Assembly: GCA_045616685.1 (NCBI GenBank)
Contig: JAZLHF010000003.1
Coordinates: 3,858 to 67,857 of the forward strand
From: UBA1764 sp045616685
GTDB taxonomy: Bacteria > Bacillota > Clostridia > Peptostreptococcales > Anaerovoracaceae
DNA length: 64,000 nt
Direction: 5' to 3'
The notes beneath the pieces were generated by a model, which was not told the origin of the DNA, did no database searches, and saw only the letters and a list, made by a program, of their open reading frames with translations. Below, piece after piece: positions 59,304-64,000 of the stretch. Every line of letters begins with the position of its first letter. The stretch's first letter is position 1. Position numbers and translations under genes: made by a program.

Positions 59304-60875
59304 ATGAAACTTACTTTAAGAAACGAAGACATTGATCAAGCAAGCGCGAGCTTGCGCGAGTTTTTAGACAAGTACAGTACTGGAAGGCGTAAGAGCATTA
59401 GAACATGCCTCATGGTTGAGGAGTTTCTTTTAGCATATCAGGAAAAGTTTGGCCCAGATACTGAAATTTCAATTACTCACGAACGTCGTTTAAGACGTGA
59501 TAGCATGGTTATTCGTATCCCTGGAATTAGTTTTGATCCATTCTCTGCATCCGAAGAAATGGCAATTACTCATAATTTGCTTTCTTCTGTTGGCATTGAT
59601 CCAGCTTGGACTTATAAGAATGGTCAAAATTGCATTCAGGTGACTCCGGAACAAAAGAAAAATATCTCAGAGATTGTTTGGATTTTGCTTGCCGTGGCTA
59701 TGGGATTCCTTCTTGGTTTCGCAGCAAAGTCAGTGCCTGGCAACATAACAGCTAATATTGCAAATAATTTTTTGGCGCCTTTTTCTGATACTCTTATGTC
59801 ATTCCTTTCAGCAACGGCATCGTTCTTGATTTTCTTCTCGGTAATAATGGGAATTTGCGGAATGGGGGACATGGGTACTTTCCATCAAATTGGTGGAAAG
59901 ATGATTAGAAATTTCATTTTTACATATTTCGCTTCGGCAGTACTGGGACTTTTGATTTTAGTTCCGATTTTCCCGCCTGTTAATGCAGGAGGCGGAGCAT
60001 TTAATGTTAACGCGATTTATTTGATGCTACTCGATATAGTTCCTGATAATATTGTTGCGCCATTTGCAAATAGCAATACGCTTCAGATTATTTTTATTTC
60101 GGTTTGTTTTGGTTTGGGCATGTTGGTTTTAAATATTAAGGTTAACGGAGTCTTGGAACTTTTTCAACAGCTTACGCAAATCGTTCAACGCATTGTCGAG
60201 GTTATTGTAAAACTTCTTCCAATAACAGTATTTATTAGTATCTTCCAAATTGTTGCTTTGGACAAATTGTCAATGTTGTCAGCAGTTTATTTATTCCCAC
60301 TGTTGCTATTTGTGATTTGTGTTGCAATTATATTGTTTGAAGTACTGCGAGTATCTGTTAAAGAAAAGGTCAACCCTAAAATCATATTAAAGAAGATGTC
60401 CCAGTCTATGATGATTGCGTTTTCGACAGCATCGTCTGTTGCGGCATTTACATCTAACGTTGCAACTTGTGAAAAGAAGTACGGAATAGACAAGGATATG
60501 GTCGAGGTTGGGATTCCTCTTGGGCAAGTTGTATTTAAGACGGGTTCATTTGCCGAGTATTTGACTGGAGGTTTCTGTTTGGCTAGTTTTTATGGCAAAA
60601 CACTTAGCGTTCCTGAAATTGTAACTTTAACCATTGTCGCTATTATTCTTGCGATTGCGACTCCTCCAATTCCTGGCGCTGGCGTTTCATGCCACATGCT
60701 GATTCTATCACAGCTTGGTGTTACTGTTGAAGCTATCGCGATTGTAATTGCACTTAATGCTATAATTGATAGAATCGCGACAGCCACCGCCGTTGTGTCT
60801 TTGCAGCTTGAATTGATTAACGTCGCCGACAGGACAGGCAAGCTTAACAAGGATATATTGAGAAGAGAGATATAG
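59304..60875 (+). CDS. Dicarboxylate/amino-acid:cation symporter with N-terminal GHKL-like domain
   Basis: A 523-residue protein. Residues ~1-115 are a soluble domain with a diverged anti-sigma/GHKL pattern: TCLMVEEFLLAY (Glu39-Glu40), RIPGISFDPF (71-80) and NGQNCIQV (106-113). From ~120 the DAACS (GltP/SstT) fold begins, with a conserved loop STASSVAAFTSNVATCEKKYGI and the helix-ending GAGVSCHMLILSQL. DAACS proteins move glutamate, aspartate or C4-dicarboxylates with Na+ or H+. The N domain lacks the ATP G-box residues, so it may bind a partner rather than ATP. It is probably monocistronic. Confidence 0.83.
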   Translation: MKLTLRNEDIDQASASLREFLDKYSTGRRKSIRTCLMVEEFLLAYQEKFGPDTEISITHERRLRRDSMVIRIPGISFDPFSASEEMAITHNLLSSVGIDPAWTYKNGQNCIQVTPEQKKNISEIVWILLAVAMGFLLGFAAKSVPGNITANIANNFLAPFSDTLMSFLSATASFLIFFSVIMGICGMGDMGTFHQIGGKMIRNFIFTYFASAVLGLLILVPIFPPVNAGGGAFNVNAIYLMLLDIVPDNIVAPFANSNTLQIIFISVCFGLGMLVLNIKVNGVLELFQQLTQIVQRIVEVIVKLLPITVFISIFQIVALDKLSMLSAVYLFPLLLFVICVAIILFEVLRVSVKEKVNPKIILKKMSQSMMIAFSTASSVAAFTSNVATCEKKYGIDKDMVEVGIPLGQVVFKTGSFAEYLTGGFCLASFYGKTLSVPEIVTLTIVAIILAIATPPIPGAGVSCHMLILSQLGVTVEAIAIVIALNAIIDRIATATAVVSLQLELINVADRTGKLNKDILRREI

Positions 60876-60888
60876 ATAAGGAAAAGAA

Positions 60889-60915
60889 AACTCCGGAGCA
60901 AATCCGGAGTTTTTT
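60889..60915. terminator. Bidirectional terminator between symporter and ECF genes
   Basis: AACTCCGGA (60889-60897) pairs with 60903-60911 around a 5-base loop, then TTTT. Confidence 0.85.
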
Positions 60916-61423
60916 AATTTTGTTTTAATTTATTTAATAAATCTGTCAGCGGTACGATTAAGAATCCTAACACAAGATTTCCTGCACCGTGAATTGCATC
61001 GTACGGCAATCCGATGATAATCCACTCAATCATTTCTTGGAATGACATCCCGGCCAACAGTGCTTGCGCCGGAGAATACAGAGTCCCAAACGTCAGCCCA
61101 TATAAACAACATACAATTGGATAAACGATATATTTCGTTTTCTTATTTATTTCGCGAGGCAACATCATTGTTACGGCCCATAGGATGACCCACACATATA
61201 GGTAAGGAATCCACCATATGCTAAATCCTACGAAGAGGCCATCCAACAATATATAAACGTAAATAGGGATCAACGCCTTTTTTCTAAAGACTAATGTATA
61301 TGTCATTATCAGCGGGCCAAGCAAATTGATATTTGGCAGAGGTTCCATGATCTTTTTAGAAAGAAACATGATTGCTCCAAGCACCGCAAATAAAATCAGT
61401 TCTTTTGTAGTAATTTTTTTCAT
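60914..61423 (-). CDS. ECF transporter S component
   Basis: A 169-residue membrane protein with six helices. The N terminus (KKITTKELILFAVLGAIMFLSKKIMEPLPNINLLGPLIMTYTLVF) has the ECF S-component layout, including the short AxxxA-type helix 1 used to bind the EcfT subunit. S components bind a vitamin or metal precursor. Which one is unknown; no EcfA/T genes are nearby, as is usual for group II systems, and no riboswitch is visible upstream. Confidence 0.85.
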   Translation of the reverse strand: MKKITTKELILFAVLGAIMFLSKKIMEPLPNINLLGPLIMTYTLVFRKKALIPIYVYILLDGLFVGFSIWWIPYLYVWVILWAVTMMLPREINKKTKYIVYPIVCCLYGLTFGTLYSPAQALLAGMSFQEMIEWIIIGLPYDAIHGAGNLVLGFLIVPLTDLLNKLKQN

Positions 61424-61495
61424 GAGTTAATTTTTGCAGAATAATCAAAGAATGTCAATGTAATAGAAGCTTTGGAGATTTTGATTAGTGCTGTT

Positions 61496-61545
61496 ACCTA
61501 GATTCGAACTGGGATTTCGTTTTTACCAACATGATTTAAGATAAG
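61496..61545 (-). other. tRNA-like 3' fragment, possible attachment-site scar
   Basis: On the minus strand a T-arm-like segment (CCCAG, TTCGAAT, CTAGG) is followed by TAACAGCA, resembling the 3' half of a tRNA. There is no anticodon arm or complete acceptor. Tyrosine integrases often use tRNA 3' ends, so this may mark a past insertion. Confidence 0.35.
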
Positions 61546-61730
61546 ACGACAGTATCAATCAGTATCATCCAATTTTATTCAATTCGGCCGGAGTCCTTGC
61601 ACTGCAAGGGCTTTCGTGCTTTTTAGTGTCAGCTCGCGTTAACCAGTTTTAACCAATTCTCGTTCAAAAAGTTAGAAAATGGTTAGAAAAGTGGACCCGG
61701 TCCTAATGCCGGTTAGAAAATCTTGATCCA

Positions 61731-61802
61731 AATTCGGCAAATTAGCGTTTTGCCGAATTTTAGTGAAAATTCACTCAAAAAGTGAAAATTCAGTGAATTT
61801 TG
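61731..61802. repeat. Cluster of inverted repeats
   Basis: The first hairpin pairs AATTCGGCAAA (61731-61741) with 61749-61759. A second set of overlapping palindromes made of AGTGAAAATTCACT and AAAATTCAGTGAATTTT follows (about 61760-61802). It is intergenic, near the ATPase gene. Confidence 0.7.
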
Positions 61803-61811
61803 GATTGGTGG

Positions 61812-61923
61812 TCCAATTTAAAGCATTTTTGAAAGATTTAATAGTCTAATTTATGGTATTTCTCGAAGATATGGTAGTCCTATTTGGGGCATTTTTTAAA
61901 GATTTAGTAGTCCAATATGTGGC
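61812..61923 (+). repeat. Three and a third degenerate 33-base direct repeats
   Basis: Units begin with TCCAATTTAAAG (61812-61844), TCTAATTTATGG (61845-61877) and TCCTATTTGGGG (61878-61910), with a partial fourth (61911 on). Each is exactly 33 bases, with the interior AT-rich and ending TAG. The period of 11 codons suggests a decayed repetitive coding sequence on the minus strand ([WR]TTxSxKNAxN) or a spacer array. Confidence 0.7.
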
Positions 61924-61931
61924 AAAAATTA

Positions 61932-61961
61932 TTGACTAACGCTCAAAAAATGTTGTAAAAT
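61932..61961 (+). promoter_or_regulatory. Promoter of the AAA/DUF4143 gene
   Basis: TTGACT (61932-61937), 18 bases, TAAAAT (61956-61961), followed by AAAGGAG before the ATG at 61984. Confidence 0.65.
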
Positions 61962-61983
61962 CAAGTAAATAAAGGAGTTTAGT

Positions 61984-63306
61984 ATGTTAAAACGAAAAGC
62001 ATATAATTTTCTATTAGATTGGAAAGAACACAAAGAAAAAGAATGTCTGCTTATTAAAGGCGCTAGACAGGTTGGCAAAACATACCTTGTTGAAAAATTC
62101 GGTGAGGCTGAATATAAGTCATTTATCGAATTGAACTTTTTTGAAGATCCTCAATTAAAAGAGATTTTTGAAGGCTCGTTAAATTCAGAAGAAATTTTTA
62201 AAAAGATTAGTTATACAAAGCCTGATAAAAAATTAGTTCCAGGCAATACTTTGATTTTCTTAGATGAAATTCAAAGATGCTCAAAAGCAAGGACTGCATT
62301 AAAGTTTTTAGCACAGGATGATAGATTCGATGTAATTGCATCAGGATCTCTTCTTGGACTGCATTATGGAGCGGACGCAGATAAAGAAGTCGAAGAAGTA
62401 GAATCAATTCCAGTTGGATATGAGACTCAGTATGTGATGCACTCTTTAGATTTTGAAGAATTTCTCTGGGCAAATAATTATGAAAATGATGTTATAGAAG
62501 ATTTAAAATTTTATTTCGATTCCGGCGCAAAAGTACCTGATGTATTAAATGAAAAATTTGAGCAGTTATTTAGAGAATATATAGTTGTCGGAGGTATGCC
62601 GGAAGTAGTTGCAGCTTATATTGCATCAAAAGATTTTGGAGTTGTAAAAAAGAAACAAAACAAAATACTTGCATCTTATGATGATGATATTTCGCAACAT
62701 GCTAAAAAAGTGAATCAGGCTAAAATACGTCAATGTTATAAAAGTTTGCCTATGCAATTAGCTAAAGAAAATAAACGCTTTTCTTATGCGCAAGTTGAAA
62801 AGGGTGCAGGTTCTAAAAAGTATAGTGATAGTATCACATGGCTTTGTGATGCAAATGTTGTAAACCCTTGCTATAACGTTCATGAGCCATATTCGCCGCT
62901 AGTAGCTAATGCTGAATCAACGGAATTTAAATTGTACATAAACGACACAGGACTTCTTATGGCAACACTTGGCGATTTAGCAAAAAGAGATATCTTAAAT
63001 AATAAAATGCTTGGAAACGCCAAAGGCGGAATATATGAAAACGTTGTGGCTGAGACTTTAGTTAAAAAAGGTTATCCACTGCACTATTACAAGCCTTCAG
63101 GTAATTCACAAGAAATAGAATTCGTTGTTGAAACAAGCTGGGGTGTTGTTCCTATTGAAGTAAAAGCAGGTAATACAGCAACTTTGTCTCTCAACGAATA
63201 CATTAGAAAATTTAATCCCGAAGTTGCTTATAAATTAATAAATGGAAATGTTGGATTTGACGGAGAAAAACATAGCTTGCCACATTATATGATTATGTTT
63301 ATTTAA
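61984..63306 (+). CDS. AAA-type ATPase with C-terminal DUF4143
   Basis: A 440-residue protein: P-loop GARQVGKTYL (about 26-35), Walker B LIFLDEIQRC (about 88-97) and an AAA_14 core, then a DUF4143 domain (about 220-430) that resembles restriction-endonuclease-like folds (VETSWGVVPIEVKAGN near 390). Members are frequent in mobile and repeat-rich regions and are of unknown physiological function. It lies between a repeat-rich scar and two tRNA genes. Confidence 0.86.
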   Translation: MLKRKAYNFLLDWKEHKEKECLLIKGARQVGKTYLVEKFGEAEYKSFIELNFFEDPQLKEIFEGSLNSEEIFKKISYTKPDKKLVPGNTLIFLDEIQRCSKARTALKFLAQDDRFDVIASGSLLGLHYGADADKEVEEVESIPVGYETQYVMHSLDFEEFLWANNYENDVIEDLKFYFDSGAKVPDVLNEKFEQLFREYIVVGGMPEVVAAYIASKDFGVVKKKQNKILASYDDDISQHAKKVNQAKIRQCYKSLPMQLAKENKRFSYAQVEKGAGSKKYSDSITWLCDANVVNPCYNVHEPYSPLVANAESTEFKLYINDTGLLMATLGDLAKRDILNNKMLGNAKGGIYENVVAETLVKKGYPLHYYKPSGNSQEIEFVVETSWGVVPIEVKAGNTATLSLNEYIRKFNPEVAYKLINGNVGFDGEKHSLPHYMIMFI

Positions 63307-63385
63307 ATTGGTTGACGGAGAAAATTATGAGTTTAACGTCTAAGGCAAGCCCAAAATGCTTTCCTCTATTATTTTAGGCAGGAGA

Positions 63386-63396
63386 GGGACTGTCCC
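63386..63396. repeat. GGGACTGTCCC palindrome
   Basis: A GC-rich 11-base palindrome stands out from the surrounding AT-rich intergenic DNA between the ATPase gene and its terminator. Similar GGGACTGTCCC cores occur in REP-like intergenic elements, from memory. Confidence 0.4.
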
Positions 63397-63432
63397 CCAC
63401 ACGCATATTAATACTTTTCATATTATCAAAAG

Positions 63433-63464
63433 CCCTTGGAATTTAGCGTTCCAAGGGTTTTTTT
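63433..63464. terminator. Bidirectional terminator before tRNA-Thr
   Basis: CCCTTGGAA (63433-63441) pairs with TTCCAAGGG (63449-63457), followed by a T-run of seven. The reverse reading also ends in TTTT, so it serves both the ATPase gene and the leftward tRNA. Confidence 0.85.
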
Positions 63465-63465
63465 A

Positions 63466-63541
63466 TGGAGCTGCTCGGCGGACTCGAACCGCTGACCCCG
63501 TCCTTACCAAGGACGTACTCTACCGACTGAGCTAGAGCAGC
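63466..63541 (-). tRNA. tRNA-Thr (anticodon GGU)
   Basis: A 76-base cloverleaf. Acceptor GCTGCTC (63535-63541) pairs with GAGCAGC (63470-63476). The D-arm AGCTC...GAGTA, the anticodon loop CTTGGTA with anticodon GGT, and the T-arm GCGGTTCGAGTCCGC are intact. The discriminator is T and CCA is encoded (63466-63468). Confidence 0.93.
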
Positions 63542-63609
63542 ACGACTTAATCATTATACTGATTTCGTCTTTTTTAGTCAATTACGGATTTACATTCGTT
63601 TTGTTCGGA

Positions 63610-63861
63610 TCATTCGGGTCGAGGTATCTGTCCTTTGCAGACAAATGCTTTACGGTCCGAAGTGCAGCAAAAAAGACAGCCGCAATAAATATTATAAAGG
63701 CTATATGTCGATATAACACCGAAAAGAACCAGTCTTGCAATAAGTGCAGGCGGTTCCGGTTCAAGATGGTCTGCCGTATAAACCTTCTTCAGAAGAATGA
63801 TTGCAGGAATAACTGCTGCGGCGATCAATATATATGCGTAGGTTCTGAAGAAAAAAAACAT
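63610..63861 (-). pseudogene. PrsW-like N-terminal fragment (probable decayed gene)
   Basis: From ATG 63861 the minus-strand frame gives 83 residues, beginning with a membrane helix and KKVYTADHLEPEPPALIARLVLFGVIST. That is the N-terminal signature of PrsW proteases (basic-Asp-x-x-E-x-E-P). The family then continues for ~150 residues, but here the frame ends in a Cys-rich stretch and a parallel frame (63582-63764) carries a helix FIIFIAAVFFAAL. I read this as a truncated or frameshifted remnant between the two tRNA genes. Confidence 0.45.
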
Positions 63862-63887
63862 GACTTTGCGGCGGCTCCTTATTTTTT

Positions 63888-63963
63888 TGGTGGACCTTAG
63901 GGGATTCGAACCCCTGACCTCCACACTGCCAGTGTGGCGCGCTCCCAACTGCGCCAAAGGCCC
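63888..63963 (-). tRNA. tRNA-Ala (anticodon GGC)
   Basis: A 76-base cloverleaf. Acceptor GGGCCTT pairs with AAGGTCC and includes the G3-U70 pair that marks alanine tRNAs. The anticodon loop CTGGCAG has anticodon GGC, the T-arm AGGGGTTCGAATCCCCT is perfect, the discriminator is A and CCA is encoded (63888-63890). Confidence 0.95.
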
Positions 63964-64000
63964 TTGTATTCTGCAAAATCACATGAAATGTAAAAATTAC

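Noticed and set aside
9633..60910. Frequent TCCGGA hexamer, many times next to gene junctions and in terminators
   Set aside because: By rough count it is not far from chance for a genome of this composition, and many cases are Pro-Glu or Ser-Gly codons.
61812..61923. CRISPR array from the 33-base repeats
   Set aside because: The units are contiguous without spacers, degenerate between copies, and no cas gene is present.
63601..63900. Plus-strand 99-codon frame over the tRNA-Ala/PrsW interval
   Set aside because: It is antisense to the membrane-protein-like frame, has no ribosome site and has a biased Cys/Asn composition; it is a shadow frame.

Overview
The window reads as a piece of a low-GC Firmicutes chromosome, most likely an anaerobic, gut- or oral-type Clostridia. 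Supporting signs are strong AGGAGG-type ribosome sites, SLH-anchored surface proteins without LPXTG anchors, a sigma-H/Mini-III/RlmB block, the CarD-PIN/TRAM-IspDF order, an FNT transporter, and a NifU-like/GGGtGRT gene pair. A relative of Clostridiales family XIII is a guess and cannot be proven here.

Layout. 1-4.6 kb: surface and membrane genes (PrsW-like protease, NlpC/P60-SLH hydrolase), a decayed duplicate of a membrane-anchor tail, and a Phd/RelE-type toxin-antitoxin pair. 4.6-8.6 kb: a tetranucleotide microsatellite, then a 1187-residue beta-helix/SLH surface protein. 8.8-14 kb: UPF0316-like protein, HD hydrolase, Ntn-hydrolase-like lipoprotein, DUF3592 and LURP-one-like pair, 2-hydroxyacid dehydrogenase, GatB/YqeY protein. 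14.2-24.8 kb: PLP decarboxylase; a cell-envelope set (LTA-synthase-like protein, acyltransferase, STAS-AMP-ligase fusion); the NifU-like/GGGtGRT pair; a second Ntn-like lipoprotein. 24.9-29.3 kb: GNAT, NUDIX, and an ABC importer of the TrpXYZ type behind what looks like a tyrosine attenuator. 29.4-47.6 kb: mostly core genes (asnS, an EF-G paralogue, radA, carD, PIN/TRAM, ispDF, proS, cyclophilin, cysS, mrnC, thyA, rlmB, sigH, dfrA, mntP), then a WYL regulator, a DUF4236 protein and a PIG-L deacetylase. 47.8-60.9 kb: queT with a preQ1-like leader, divergent from two tandem MATE transporters; then SPFH, SGNH, alcohol dehydrogenase and FNT genes, a third MATE gene and a dicarboxylate symporter. 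60.9-64 kb: ECF S component, a scar-like repeat region, an AAA/DUF4143 ATPase, and tRNA-Thr and tRNA-Ala.

The most unusual feature is a recurring theme. Domains of bacterial partner switching (STAS antagonist, RsbW/SpoIIAB-like GHKL) are fused to membrane transporters and to an adenylating enzyme. It occurs five times: one STAS-ligase, three MATE-GHKL and one GHKL-like-DAACS protein. Several of the GHKL-type domains have lost ATP-box residues. I propose that these proteins are regulated post-translationally by a phosphatase/antagonist system encoded outside the window.

The second clear finding is a 24-codon leader peptide with a cluster of tyrosine codons, followed by mutually exclusive antiterminator and terminator helices, ahead of the ABC importer operon. 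Several promoters sit so close to the start codon (6-8 bases after the -10 box) that the mRNAs should be leaderless; these include two of the three MATE-GHKL genes.
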